64,000 bases of DNA from Amycolatopsis sp. 2-15 (GCF_030285625.1 NZ_CP127294.1:878001-942000), one strand, 5' to 3'; counted from the first letter of the stretch, positions 9,345 to 18,309 are shown. The notes: a model not told the origin generated them from the sequence alone. A program made the numbers and translations.

Positions 9345-10327
9345 TTCGTGTAGCACCCCTCTTGGTTGATCGGGCCGAAGGAGGGCGCCACCAGGCCGCA
9401 GATGTAGTTGTCGAACCAGTGGCCGGTGCCGATGGTGTTGGTGAACACGCGCACGAACGGGGCGAACTTCGCGATGCCCTGCGCGAGCGAGTCCTGGTTG
9501 CGCTGCAGCATCGACGTCAGCTGGTCCAGCTGCGTGAGCACGGGGTCGAGCTGCTTGTCGTTGTCGTCGACGAGCCCCTGCAGCTGCGTGGCGAGCTCCT
9601 TGGAACCGTCGAGCAGCGCGGTGATGGCCTGCTCGCGCTTGGAGATCTCGTCGAGCAGCTGGTTGCCGTCGGTGATCAGCTTCTGCACCTCGGCGTCGCG
9701 GTCGACGAGCGTCTGCGACACCTCGCGGGTGTTGGCCAGCAGGTTCGACAGCTGCGCGTCGCGCGAGGCGATGGTGTCCGAGAGCTTCGACAGGCCCGAG
9801 AGCGCGCCCTTCACGTCCTCGGGCGTGTTGGCGAAGGTCTGCGTGATGGTGTCGAAGCTCTTCGCCAGCTGGTCGGTGTTGATGTCGTCGACGGTCTGGG
9901 ACAGGCCGCGGAACGCGTCGAGCACGTCGTAGGGCGACATCGTGCGATCGCGCGGGATCGGCTGGCCCGGGTTGAGCGTGCCGACGCCCTGCGGGTCCAG
10001 CGACAGGTACTTCTGGCCCAGCAGCGTCTTGATCTTGATCGCCGCCGAGGTCTTGTCGCCGAGCCAGGCGTCCTTGACCTTGAACGACACCTTCACGCTG
10101 GCGCCGTCGAGCTTGATCTCGGAGACCTTGCCGACCTTCACGCCGGCGATGCGCACGTCGTTGTCGGTCGTGAGCCCGGCGGCCTCGGAGAACTCGGCGC
10201 TGTAGGTCGTGCCGCCGCCGATCACCGGCAGGTCGTCGGAGTTGAGCGCGGCGACGAAGCCGAGCACGAGCACCGCGAGCCCGACCAGCGCGATCGGGAC
10301 GGGGTTGCGCTTCTGGAAGGACTTCAT
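9341..10327 (-). CDS. MCE family protein, MceC position
   Basis: 328-residue MCE subunit: short basic start (MKSFQKRN), membrane helix (about residues 12-30), MCE domain (about 38-118; AGLTTDNDVRIAGVKVGKV, GQKYLSLDP) and a helical region to about residue 290, then a Cys-containing C-terminus. ATGA overlaps couple it to both mceB and mceD. It is shorter than A, E and F because it lacks a low-complexity tail. Confidence 0.92.
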   Translation of the reverse strand: MKSFQKRNPVPIALVGLAVLVLGFVAALNSDDLPVIGGGTTYSAEFSEAAGLTTDNDVRIAGVKVGKVSEIKLDGASVKVSFKVKDAWLGDKTSAAIKIKTLLGQKYLSLDPQGVGTLNPGQPIPRDRTMSPYDVLDAFRGLSQTVDDINTDQLAKSFDTITQTFANTPEDVKGALSGLSKLSDTIASRDAQLSNLLANTREVSQTLVDRDAEVQKLITDGNQLLDEISKREQAITALLDGSKELATQLQGLVDDNDKQLDPVLTQLDQLTSMLQRNQDSLAQGIAKFAPFVRVFTNTIGTGHWFDNYICGLVAPSFGPINQEGCYTK

Positions 10328-11355
10328 CCGCTGCACCTCTCCCGGTTGGACGGCAGCAGCGGCACGTCGATCGGCTGGTTGACCAGTGGCGGCAGGGCGA
10401 CGCTGCCCTTGAGCTCGCAGGCGTAGAAGTTGAACCAGGAGCCGTAGTCGGCGGTGCGGGTCAGCGCGCTCACCTTCTGCGGCAGGAACTGGATGAAGTG
10501 CTCCAGCGTCGGCTCGTTCTTGTTCAGCTTCGTGGTGAGGTCACCCAGCGCGCCGATGTCGTCCTTCAGCGGCTGGCGCGCGTCGCCGAGCAGGCCGGCC
10601 GTGGTCTGGGCCAGGTTGCCGAGGCTGTCGATCGCGTCGCCGATGGGCTTGCGGTCGGCGGCCAGGCCGGACACCAGCTGCTGCAGCTTCACGATCAGGT
10701 CGCTCAGCTGCGGTGTGTGCGCGTTGACCGTGTCGAGCACCGAGTTGATGTTGTCGATGACCTCGCCGATCACCTTGTCCTTGTCGGCGATCGTCGTGGC
10801 CAGCGAAGCCGTGTGCGACAGCAGGCTCTCGACGGTGCCGCCCTCGCCCTGCAGGACCTGGATGACCTCGTAGGAGAGCTTGTTGACGTCGTCGGGGTTG
10901 AGCGCGGTGAACAGCGGCTTGAACCCGTTGAACAGCTCGGTCAGGTCCAGCGCGGGTGTGGTGCGCTCGAGCGGGATCGAACCGCCCGGGGGCAGCGTCT
11001 TGCCGGAGGTGTCGCTGCCCTCGCCGAGGGAGAGGTAGCGCTGGCCGACGAGGTTGCGGAACTTGATCTGCGCGGTGACACCCGCCGGCAGCTGCCGCCC
11101 GGCGTCGACGGTGAAGTCGACCTGCGCCTGACGCTTGTCGACGATCTTCACGTCCTTCACCGTGCCCACGCGGACACCTGCGATGCGGACGTCGTCGCCG
11201 TTGAGCAGCAGCGTCGCGTCGGTGAAGCGCGCCGAGTAGTCCTTCGTACTGGTGGTGTTGATGTTCGCGATGCTGATGCCGAGGACGGCGGTGAACAACA
11301 CGGTGATCACCACGAAGATCGACAGCTTGATCAGCGGTGCGGCCAGTCCCCTCAC
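10324..11355 (-). CDS. MCE family protein, MceB position
   Basis: 343-residue MCE subunit with an N-terminal membrane helix (about residues 9-30), an MCE domain (about 38-120; LLLNGDDVRIAGVRVGTV, GQRYLSLGEG) and a long helical region. It begins with GTG in a GTGA overlap with the mceA stop and ends in an ATGA overlap with mceC, so expression of A, B and C should be stoichiometric. Family membership is clear; the lipid carried is not. Confidence 0.93.
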   Translation of the reverse strand: MRGLAAPLIKLSIFVVITVLFTAVLGISIANINTTSTKDYSARFTDATLLLNGDDVRIAGVRVGTVKDVKIVDKRQAQVDFTVDAGRQLPAGVTAQIKFRNLVGQRYLSLGEGSDTSGKTLPPGGSIPLERTTPALDLTELFNGFKPLFTALNPDDVNKLSYEVIQVLQGEGGTVESLLSHTASLATTIADKDKVIGEVIDNINSVLDTVNAHTPQLSDLIVKLQQLVSGLAADRKPIGDAIDSLGNLAQTTAGLLGDARQPLKDDIGALGDLTTKLNKNEPTLEHFIQFLPQKVSALTRTADYGSWFNFYACELKGSVALPPLVNQPIDVPLLPSNRERCSG

Positions 11356-12683
11356 TTCACCGTCACCTCCGCACCCCGGTAGAGCGGGCCGACGAGCAGC
11401 GAGCCCCAGCCCGGGAAGTCACCTTGTGACATGCCGACCTGCGGGGCCACGAGCTGGCCGAGGAAGTCGTTCTCCGCGCCCGAGTACGCCGGGTCGCCCC
11501 CGCCCGTACCGCCGCCGAGGCCCGCGGCGTCGGCGATGAGGTTGCCGGGGTTGAGCCCGGTGCTGTGGGAGTTCGGCGAGTTCGTGTGAGTGGTGCCGTC
11601 CATGAACGCACCGTCCGGTGGCTCCTGCGGGAACGGGTTCGGCAGGTTCTTGAGGTCGTAACAGCGCGGGCCGCGCTTGTCCTCGTAACGCGGTTCGTCC
11701 TGGCCCGCCTTGTAGGGACCGCGGTTCACAACCACCTCGATCGTCGCGTGCAACCCGGGCTCCTTCGTGCCCTTGCCCAGCGCCTTGTCGACGACCGGCA
11801 CGAGCTTCGACATCTGCCCGATCACGCACGGGTACTCCGGCGCGTACTTGGCGAGCAGCTCGGCCGTCGGCCGCGCGGTGTCGGCGAGGCTGATGATGTT
11901 CTGGGAGTTGGCTTCCAGGAACGACTGCAGGTTCTGCGAAGCCGTGGTCAGGTTCCCGTAGAGGCTCGCGAGGTTCTGTTGCTCGTCCACCACGGTGCGG
12001 GTGGTCGTGCTCAGGTTGTCGAGGCTCTGCACCAGGTCCGGCGCCGACGCGCTCAGGTTGTCGGAGAAGTCCGCGAGCGCCTTGAGGTTGTGCTGCAGCT
12101 GCGGCTCGTGCGGATTGAGCTTGCCGATGTAGTCACCCAGCTGCGAGAGCGTGTCGCCGAGCGGTTTGCCGCGGCCCTGCAGCGCGGTGGAAATCGCGGT
12201 GAGCGTGCTCGACAGCTTCTGCGGCTGCACCGCCTGGAGCACCGGCAGCAAGTGCTGCAGCGCCTGCTCCAGCTCGATCGCGCCCGACGTGCGGTCCTGC
12301 GGGATCACGTCGCCGTCGGTGAGCGTCTTGGCCGACGGGTTCTTCGGGATCTCGAGCGAGACGTAGCGCTCGCCGAAGAGCGTCTTGGGCAGGAAGCGCG
12401 CCGAGACGTTCTCCGGGATCAGCTTCACGTAGTCCGGCTGGAGGTCCAGCGTGAGCTCGGCCCCGTCGGTGGTGGCCGCGATGGTCTTGACCGACCCCAC
12501 GATCAGGCCGCGCACCTTCACGTCCGACTGCTCCAGCAGCTGGTTGCCGATGCTGTCGGCCTCGAGCTTCACCGTCACGAACTTGGTGAACGCCTTGTTG
12601 TACAAGGCGATGCTCAGGGCCACACCTCCCACGAGCAGCGCCACGAGCAACAGGCCCAGGAGCCTGCGCCGGAGTGTGATCAT
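11352..12683 (-). CDS. MCE family protein, MceA position
   Basis: 443-residue first MCE subunit of the operon. The membrane anchor (about residues 7-28) is followed by the MCE domain (about 35-125; LLEQSDVKVRGLIVGSVKTI, FGERYVSLEIP), helical region to about residue 290, and a C-terminal extension with a Cys pair (YPCVIG, RGPRCYD) and a Gly/Ser/Asn-rich segment. The ATG overlaps the yrbEB stop in an ATGA. It is the longest of the six MCE paralogues here. Confidence 0.93.
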   Translation of the reverse strand: MITLRRRLLGLLLVALLVGGVALSIALYNKAFTKFVTVKLEADSIGNQLLEQSDVKVRGLIVGSVKTIAATTDGAELTLDLQPDYVKLIPENVSARFLPKTLFGERYVSLEIPKNPSAKTLTDGDVIPQDRTSGAIELEQALQHLLPVLQAVQPQKLSSTLTAISTALQGRGKPLGDTLSQLGDYIGKLNPHEPQLQHNLKALADFSDNLSASAPDLVQSLDNLSTTTRTVVDEQQNLASLYGNLTTASQNLQSFLEANSQNIISLADTARPTAELLAKYAPEYPCVIGQMSKLVPVVDKALGKGTKEPGLHATIEVVVNRGPYKAGQDEPRYEDKRGPRCYDLKNLPNPFPQEPPDGAFMDGTTHTNSPNSHSTGLNPGNLIADAAGLGGGTGGGDPAYSGAENDFLGQLVAPQVGMSQGDFPGWGSLLVGPLYRGAEVTVK

Positions 12684-13516
12684 CCCGCAATCCTCACCGT
12701 GACGTCGGTTCCCCAGATGGCGAAACCGATGAAGAAGTTCACGATCGAAACCGTGACGATGGAAAGGCGCACCGCGCGGCCCACGGCCACACCCACGCCG
12801 GCCGGCCCACCGGAGGCGCGGTAGCCGAAGTAGCAGTGCGAGAGAATGATCAAGATGCTGAAGATGAGCACCTTGATGAACGAGTACAAGACGTCTTGCG
12901 GCGGTAGGAAAAGATCGAAGTAGTGGTCGTAGGTGCCCGCCGACTGGCCGTAGATGTAGATGACCACCAGCCGGGACGCGAGGTAAGAGCTCAGCAGGCC
13001 GATGATGTAGAGGGGGATCACGGCCACGAACCCGGCGATGATCCGCGTGGTCACCAGGTACGGCAGGCTCGGCACGCCCATGACTTCCAGCGCGTCGATC
13101 TCCTCGGAGATCCGCATGGCACCCAGCTGCGCGGTGAAGCCGGCGCCGACCGTGGCCGACAGGGCCAGGCCCGCGACGAGCGGCGCGATCTCGCGGGTGT
13201 TGAAGAACGCGGTGAGGAAGCCGGTGAACGCCGAGGTGCCGATGGAGTTCAGGGCCGAGTAGCCCTGCAGGCCCACGAGGACACCGGTGAAAAGCGTGAG
13301 GCCGACCATCACGCCGACCGTGCCGCCGATGACCGCGAGCGAGCCGGAGCCGAAGCTCACCTCGGCGAGCAGGCGCAGGACTTCCTTCATGTAGCGGCGC
13401 AGCGTGCGTGGCGTCCACAGCAGCGCGCGGCCGTAGAAGGACATCTGGTCGCCGAGGGTGTCCAGGGTCTCCAGCGGACGGTGGGCGACGCGTTTGGCAC
13501 CCGAGATGAACGTCAT
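12680..13516 (-). CDS. Mce ABC transporter permease, YrbEB type
   Basis: 278-residue integral membrane permease (MlaE/YrbE family) of the Mce importer. Five or so hydrophobic segments are visible, with the conserved cytoplasmic loop EEIDALEVMG between residues 140 and 152 that contacts the ATPase, and the family signature near the C-terminus (GYRASGGPAGVGVAVGRAVR). It is followed without a gap by mceA and preceded by yrbEA with one base between, so the two permeases are co-translated and presumably form a heterodimer. Confidence 0.95.
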   Translation of the reverse strand: MTFISGAKRVAHRPLETLDTLGDQMSFYGRALLWTPRTLRRYMKEVLRLLAEVSFGSGSLAVIGGTVGVMVGLTLFTGVLVGLQGYSALNSIGTSAFTGFLTAFFNTREIAPLVAGLALSATVGAGFTAQLGAMRISEEIDALEVMGVPSLPYLVTTRIIAGFVAVIPLYIIGLLSSYLASRLVVIYIYGQSAGTYDHYFDLFLPPQDVLYSFIKVLIFSILIILSHCYFGYRASGGPAGVGVAVGRAVRLSIVTVSIVNFFIGFAIWGTDVTVRIAG

Positions 13517-13517
13517 G

Positions 13518-14312
13518 TCAGTCCAGCTTTCCGGGCACGATCTGCAGGTAGATCAGCGTGATCACGAAGTTCACGACGAAGAGCAGCAGGAACGTGATGA
13601 CCACCGACTGGTTCACCGCGTCGCCCACTCCCTTCGGGCCGCCGCTGGGGTGCAGGCCCCGGTAGGCCGCCACGACCGCGGCGATGAAGCCGAAGATGAG
13701 GGCCTTGAGCTCGCCGACCCAGAGGTCGGGCAGCTGCGCCAGCGCCGAGAAGCTCGCCAGGTAGGCGCCGGGCGTGCCGCCTTGGAGCACGACGTTGAAG
13801 AAGTAGCCGCCGAGCACGCCGATGACGCTGACCATGCCGTTGAGCAAGAGTGCGACGAGCATCATCGCGAGCGTGCGCGGCACGATCAGGCGCTGGACCG
13901 CGGAGACGCCCAGCACCTCCATCGCGTCGATCTCCTCGCGGATGGTGCGGGCGCCGATATCGGCACAGACCGCGCTTCCTCCCGCGCCGGCCACCAGCAG
14001 CGCGGTGACGAGCGGGCTGGCCTGCTGCACCGTGGCGAGCACGGAACCGGCGCCGGTGTAGGACTGCGCGCCGAGCTGGCGGGCGAGCGCGCCGAACTGC
14101 AGCGAGATGACCGCGCCGAACGGGATCGCGACGAGCGCCGTCGGCAGGATCGTGACGCTGGCGACGAACCAGGCCTGCTGGATGAACTCCCGCAGCTGGA
14201 ACGGGCGCTGGAACATGCCGCGGATGATGTCGAGACCGAGGGCGAACAGGTTCCCGGTCTCGCGGAGCATGCCGTGCCCGGGGATTTTCCTCGCCGGTGC
14301 TGTCGAGCTCAC
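13518..14312 (-). CDS. Mce ABC transporter permease, YrbEA type
   Basis: 264-residue MlaE/YrbE permease, partner of the adjacent YrbEB. It has the EEIDAMEVLG coupling-helix motif (about residues 125-135) and the C-terminal YRGLHPSGGPKGVGDAV signature. It starts with GTG in a GTGA overlap with the mceG stop, which ties the permeases to their ATPase. A class-typical first amphipathic helix (about residues 20-40) precedes the first membrane segment. Confidence 0.95.
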   Translation of the reverse strand: MSSTAPARKIPGHGMLRETGNLFALGLDIIRGMFQRPFQLREFIQQAWFVASVTILPTALVAIPFGAVISLQFGALARQLGAQSYTGAGSVLATVQQASPLVTALLVAGAGGSAVCADIGARTIREEIDAMEVLGVSAVQRLIVPRTLAMMLVALLLNGMVSVIGVLGGYFFNVVLQGGTPGAYLASFSALAQLPDLWVGELKALIFGFIAAVVAAYRGLHPSGGPKGVGDAVNQSVVITFLLLFVVNFVITLIYLQIVPGKLD

Positions 14313-15514
14313 GCGCCACCCGGCCCGTTGCCGCCGGGGCCGAAGTAGCCACCGCCTGGCCCTTGCGGATTGGAACCGCCGGGGATCCGGGCGACTTGCT
14401 CGGCGGGCAGCTGGCCCTGGTGCTGGTTCGGCACGGGGCCACGGTCGGAGATTCGCGGGATCTGCTGCGTGTCCTCGGGGCCGGGCCGGCGAGCCGGCGC
14501 GTGGGCGGCGTGCACGTTGTAGTGCCGCTGCTCCTCCGGGCTGAGGGACTCGATGATGCCCTCCTGCGCGGCCGGCGGGAGCGTGTGGAGGATCCGCATC
14601 ACGCGGTCCATCCGGCGACGGGCCCCCGCGCGCTCCGGCAGGCCGGGGCTGGGCTGCATCTGCGGCACGACCCCGCGGACGTCCTCGTCGGGCGAACCGT
14701 CCGAGTGCCCCGCGGCGGCTTCGGCTTCCTCGCGCGCCATCGTGGCGGTGTCCTTCTCCTCGGACATGCCGATGGGGCCGCGCTTGCGGCCGTTGAGGAA
14801 CTGCTCGACCACGGGCTCGTCGCTCGTGAGCAGCACCTCGCGGGGGCCGAACATCACGAGCTCCTTGCGGAACAGCATGCCCAGGTTGTCGGGCACCGTG
14901 CGCGCGAGGTTGATGTTGTGGGAGACGATGAGGATCGTCGCGTCGATCTGCGTGTTGAGGTCGATGAGCAGCTGCGAGATGTACGCGGTGCGCACGGGGT
15001 CCAGACCGGAGTCCGGCTCGTCGACCAGGATGATCTGCGGGTCGAGCACCAGCGCCCGCGCGAGGCCCGCGCGCTTGCGCATACCGCCGGAGATCTCGCC
15101 GGGCAGCTTCTTGTCCGCGCCGGCCAGGCCCGTCATCTCCAGCTTCTCACCGACGATGCGGCGGATCTCCGACTCGGACTTCTTGGTGTGCTCGCGCAGC
15201 GGGAAGGCGACGTTGTCGTAAAGGTTCATCGACCCGAACAGCGCGCCGTCCTGGAACAGGACACCGAAGAGCTTGCGGATCTCGTAGAGCTTGTGCTCGG
15301 AGCACGTGACGATGTCCACGCCGTTGATCACGCAGCGGCCCTTGTCGGGCTTCAGCAGGCCGATCATGGACTTGAGGAACACCGACTTGCCGGTTCCCGA
15401 CGGGCCGAGCATCGCGGACACTTCACCCGGGGGCAGCGTCAGCGTCACGTCCCGCCAGATGGTCTGCCTGCCGAAGGACTTCGTCAGACCTTCGATGACC
15501 ACCTCGGCGCCCAT
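14309..15514 (-). CDS. mceG: Mce ABC transporter ATP-binding protein (MceG/Mkl)
   Basis: 401-residue ATPase that powers the YrbE/MCE importer. It has Walker A GPSGTGKS (about residues 35-42), the signature ISGGMRKRAGLARAL (about 142-156), Walker B IILVDEPDSGLD and the switch His (VSHNI). About 130 residues follow the ATPase core and are Glu/Arg then Pro/Gly/Gln-rich. The ATG at 15514 follows GGAGG; upstream in-frame codons give an unlikely Arg-rich leader. In mycobacteria the orthologous mkl also lies between rplL and rpoB but is not joined to an mce operon there, whereas here it heads the operon. Confidence 0.95.
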   Translation of the reverse strand: MGAEVVIEGLTKSFGRQTIWRDVTLTLPPGEVSAMLGPSGTGKSVFLKSMIGLLKPDKGRCVINGVDIVTCSEHKLYEIRKLFGVLFQDGALFGSMNLYDNVAFPLREHTKKSESEIRRIVGEKLEMTGLAGADKKLPGEISGGMRKRAGLARALVLDPQIILVDEPDSGLDPVRTAYISQLLIDLNTQIDATILIVSHNINLARTVPDNLGMLFRKELVMFGPREVLLTSDEPVVEQFLNGRKRGPIGMSEEKDTATMAREEAEAAAGHSDGSPDEDVRGVVPQMQPSPGLPERAGARRRMDRVMRILHTLPPAAQEGIIESLSPEEQRHYNVHAAHAPARRPGPEDTQQIPRISDRGPVPNQHQGQLPAEQVARIPGGSNPQGPGGGYFGPGGNGPGGA

Positions 15515-15730
15515 CACACCTCCAGGAGCTGTTCCGCGTCGTCGCGCACCGCCGCCCCGCCGCAACTGGCAGCGGAGCCCGCGCCGATGCGCGCCGCGAT
15601 CTCCGCGTCAACCAGGTGCAACGAGCTGAGTGCGAACAGGTTACTCACCAGTTTTCCGCCCTGGCGAGGCCGGTGAGGACCTCACCCGTTCGTGGCCTTG
15701 TCCGGTGACCGCTGGCAGCACGGTAGTGCA

Positions 15731-15745
15731 CGTCACTTAGTGACG
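15731..15745. promoter_or_regulatory. Palindrome upstream of mceG, candidate operator
   Basis: CGTCAC-TTA-GTGACG, a perfect inverted repeat with six-base arms, lies about 215 bases upstream of mceG in the 330-base gap before the rplL terminator. A second inverted repeat, GTCCGA-N9-TCGGAC, lies at 15781-15801. Either could bind a dimeric regulator of the mce operon. Neither matches the KstR site consensus as I know it. No other gene is visible in 15515-15911. Confidence 0.35.
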
Positions 15746-15843
15746 CAGATCCAGATGGCCCAACGATCGGGTTACGGCTGGTCCGACCGGGCGAATCGGA
15801 CACGAACGGTGATCAGTCGGTCGCCGAGCCGGCGAACGAGAAA

Positions 15844-15873
15844 GGGGCGGGCATCCACGTGGATGCCCGCCCC
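15844..15873. terminator. Terminator downstream of rplL
   Basis: A perfect hairpin: GGGGCGGGCATCCAC pairs with GTGGATGCCCGCCCC, with no unpaired loop bases in the sequence (the loop would open at the centre). It lies about 40 bases beyond the rplL stop and separates the rplJL unit from the mce operon. On the minus strand the stem is followed by TTT. Confidence 0.8.
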
Positions 15874-15911
15874 TTCACGAGGTGGTGCGGTAGGCGCTTG
15901 CGCGCCCGGGA

Positions 15912-16298
15912 TCACTTGATGGTGATCTTGGCGCCGGCGGCCTCGAGCTTCTCCTTGGCGGCCTCGGCGGCCTCCTTGTCGACCTTCTCCAGGAGGGCCT
16001 TGGGAGCGGCCTCGACCAGCTCCTTGGCCTCCTTCAGGCCCAGGCCCGAGACGACCTCGCGGACGACCTTGATGACCTGGATCTTCTTGTCACCGGCGGA
16101 CTCGAGGACGACGTCGAACTCGTCCTGCTCCTCGGCGGCGGCGGCCGGGGCAGCGCCCGGGGCGGCGGCGACGACCGCGGCCGGGGCGGCGGCGGTGACG
16201 TCGAAGGTGGTCTCGAACTCCTTCACGAAGTCCGACAGCTCAAGAAGGGTGAGCTCCTTGAAGGCGTCGATCAGCTCGGCGGTGCTCAGCTTCGCCAT
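15912..16298 (-). CDS. rplL: 50S ribosomal protein L7/L12
   Basis: 128-residue stalk protein: N-terminal dimerisation helix ([20 protein letters not shown]), Ala/Pro-rich hinge (about residues 38-58) and a C-terminal factor-binding domain ([20 protein letters not shown], ending [10 protein letters not shown]). Length and layout are normal. It lies 48 bases after rplJ and belongs to the same transcript, with its own terminator downstream. Confidence 0.98.
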   Translation of the reverse strand: MAKLSTAELIDAFKELTLLELSDFVKEFETTFDVTAAAPAAVVAAAPGAAPAAAAEEQDEFDVVLESAGDKKIQVIKVVREVVSGLGLKEAKELVEAAPKALLEKVDKEAAEAAKEKLEAAGAKITIK

Positions 16299-16346
16299 GA
16301 TGGCTTCCTCTCAGAAAAACGAACTCGACGTTCGGGGTGGGGGTGA

Positions 16347-16901
16347 TCAGCTCTCGGCGGGTGCTTCGGCTGCTTCGGTACCGGTGGCGTTTCGCTGCTT
16401 GTCCTCCAGCGCGGCAGCCAGGCGGGCGACCTGGGACGCCGGCGCCTGGAACAGCGCGGCGGCCTGGGACAGCTTCGCCTTGAACGCGCCCGCTGCCTTG
16501 GAGAGCAGGACCTCACGGCTGTCGAGATCGGCGATCTTGCTGATCTCGTCCACGGACAGCGCTTTGCCGTCCATGTAGCCGCCCTTGATGACAAGCGCGT
16601 TGTTGTCCTTCGCGAAGTCGCGAAGCGCCTTCGCGGCGTCGACCGGCTCACCTTCGACGAAGGCGATCGCGGTGGCACCGACGAACAGGTCGTCCAGACC
16701 CTGGACACCGGCGTCCTCGGCGGCACGCTTCACGAGGGTGTTCTTCGCGACCCGGTACTTGGCACTGGTGCCGAGAGCGCGGCGCAGCTGGGACAGCTGG
16801 GACACGGAGAGGCCGGTGTACTGGGTAACGACGGTGGCCGAGCTGCTGCGGAAGCTCTCCGCGATCTCGGCGACGGCCGCCACCTTGTCGGGCTTCGCCA
16901 T
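16347..16901 (-). CDS. rplJ: 50S ribosomal protein L10
   Basis: 184-residue base of the ribosomal stalk, which binds 23S rRNA and the L7/L12 dimers. Family sequence is clear ([44 protein letters not shown]). The ATG follows AGAGGAGG. A leader with a terminator-like hairpin lies upstream, consistent with autogenous control of rplJ-rplL by L10(L12)4. Confidence 0.98.
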   Translation of the reverse strand: MAKPDKVAAVAEIAESFRSSSATVVTQYTGLSVSQLSQLRRALGTSAKYRVAKNTLVKRAAEDAGVQGLDDLFVGATAIAFVEGEPVDAAKALRDFAKDNNALVIKGGYMDGKALSVDEISKIADLDSREVLLSKAAGAFKAKLSQAAALFQAPASQVARLAAALEDKQRNATGTEAAEAPAES

Positions 16902-17160
16902 GGTCGCCTCCTCTCTTGGCTAGTGGATTCCACTGGTCCTTCGAGAGCCCTCTGAGACGAAAAAACGCCCACGCGCAGTCAGCACGGGGCGTTACACGGC
17001 GTTCCCTCACGGGAGCCGAACCTCGTTCCTCCTGCGCGGGCCGCCCGCTCATCTCGCGGGACCTTCGTTCCGGGCGCCGTGGAGCACCCGGAAAACCAGC
17101 GGTCTTCGGTAGAACCGTGAATGAATGTACAGGACGGTTCTGACGGTTCTGCCGGGACCC
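16902..17160 (-). promoter_or_regulatory. rplJ (L10) 5' leader region
   Basis: The 259 bases upstream of rplJ hold several inverted repeats and a terminator-like hairpin ending about 60 bases before the start codon. This is where actinobacteria carry the L10 leader to which the L10-L12 complex binds. Repeats of AGAACCGT (minus strand at 17134-17141 and 17143-17150, and inverted at 17111-17118) lie at its 5' edge, near a TACATT hexamer that could be a -10 element. The assignment is from position and structure, not from a covariance search. Confidence 0.55.
16960..16993 (-). terminator. Terminator-like hairpin (attenuator) in the rplJ leader
   Basis: On the minus strand AACGCCC pairs with GGGCGTT around a 16-base loop and is followed at once by a run of six T. 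This is the best intrinsic-terminator shape in the window, yet it lies inside the leader of rplJ. That fits premature termination as part of the L10 control, or termination of a short leader RNA. Confidence 0.6.
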
Positions 17161-17226
17161 CCTGCCTGACCAGCGACAAGCCGCCCGGACTCGGGGATAC
17201 GCCGACGAGCGGGCATCATTGGTGAC

Positions 17227-18309
17227 GTGGCGGAGCAGCGTGATCACGGACAGCCGGACAACCCCACCGGCCCCGGCCCCCGACCTGCCGACGGCACGCA
17301 ACCGGTTCCGGGCGGGTTGCCGCAGCCCTCGGGGCAGTCGGGTTCTGGGCAGAACGGCCTGACTCCAGCGCAGGGTTCGCAGCTGCCGCAACCGTCCGGG
17401 CAACAGCCGCCCACCGCGTCGCCGCAAGGTTCGCAGCCACCCGCCGTGGATTCGTCGCACCTTCCCGCGTTGCCCCAGCCTTCCCAGCCCACGGCGCCTG
17501 GGCAGCCACCGCTGGACGCCGCACAGCTGGAACAGTTCCGCCAGTTCCAGCAGTTCCAGGACTACCTCCGCTTCACCCAAGCCCAGCAAGGCAACCAACC
17601 CGCCCCCATGCCCGACGCCGGCCTGGTCCCCGCGGGCTCCCGCCAACCGCAGACCCAGCAGGGCTGGCAGCCGCCCGTGCCCCCGGGCCCGCCCGGAGCG
17701 CTGGCGCCCTACGAAGAGCCGCGGCGCAAACGCCCGGTCCCGCGCTGGCTCAAGCGCCTCGGCGGGAAGATCCTGGGCTGGGTGATCGTGCTGGTGGTCC
17801 TCGGCATCGCGGCCACGTGGGCCTACCGCCACTACTTCCCCAGCGAAGACGGCAAGTCCTCGGCCCAGATCGCGGCCGAGGGCGGCGGGACCTACCACAC
17901 GAACCACATCTTCTCGACGAACCCGTACGAGGCCGTCCGCTTCGTCTTCCACAACATCGCGCAGGGCCGGGTTCAAGACGCGTGCGGCCGGTTCGACGAG
18001 CCCGTGCAGACCAAGTTCGCCCAGGACGTCGGCCAGCCCGACTGCAAGGTGGCCGTCGAGAAGCTGCACGCGCAGGTCACCAACCAGAACGACTACGCCG
18101 AATCGCTGCCCTCGTACGTCTCCGGCGCTCCGCCGGCGGGTGTGGTGACCATTGACTCGTGCGACTACACCATTTCCGGCGGCCCGGCCCTCGGCGTCTT
18201 CACCGTGTCGCAAGTGGACAAGGGTCAGTGGCTGATCACGGGCCACTCGCCGGGCCCGGAGAAGTGCGGCCCTCCGTCAGCTTCGAACTCCACTCCCCCA
18301 ACGTCCTGA
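17227..18309 (+). CDS. Uncharacterised single-pass membrane protein with Pro/Gln-rich N-terminus
   Basis: 360 residues. Residues 1-165 are low complexity (Pro, Gln, Gly, Ser), with a Gln/Phe-rich patch around 100-118. A basic stretch (about 165-180) precedes one membrane helix (about 183-200), leaving an outside domain of ~155 residues that contains three cysteines (DACGRFD, PDCKV, DSCDYT) and a mixed alpha/beta pattern like small NTF2-type domains. It begins with GTG and is divergent from the rplJ leader. I do not recognise a family for the outer domain. The 3' end overlaps the remnant on the other strand by about 70 bases. Confidence 0.8.
   Translation: MAEQRDHGQPDNPTGPGPRPADGTQPVPGGLPQPSGQSGSGQNGLTPAQGSQLPQPSGQQPPTASPQGSQPPAVDSSHLPALPQPSQPTAPGQPPLDAAQLEQFRQFQQFQDYLRFTQAQQGNQPAPMPDAGLVPAGSRQPQTQQGWQPPVPPGPPGALAPYEEPRRKRPVPRWLKRLGGKILGWVIVLVVLGIAATWAYRHYFPSEDGKSSAQIAAEGGGTYHTNHIFSTNPYEAVRFVFHNIAQGRVQDACGRFDEPVQTKFAQDVGQPDCKVAVEKLHAQVTNQNDYAESLPSYVSGAPPAGVVTIDSCDYTISGGPALGVFTVSQVDKGQWLITGHSPGPEKCGPPSASNSTPPTS

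Noticed and set aside
16648..18246. Long minus-strand frame running through rplJ and the Pro/Gln-rich membrane protein
   Set aside because: Composition is that of a shadow; it crosses the rplJ leader and terminator and covers two supported genes in another frame or strand.
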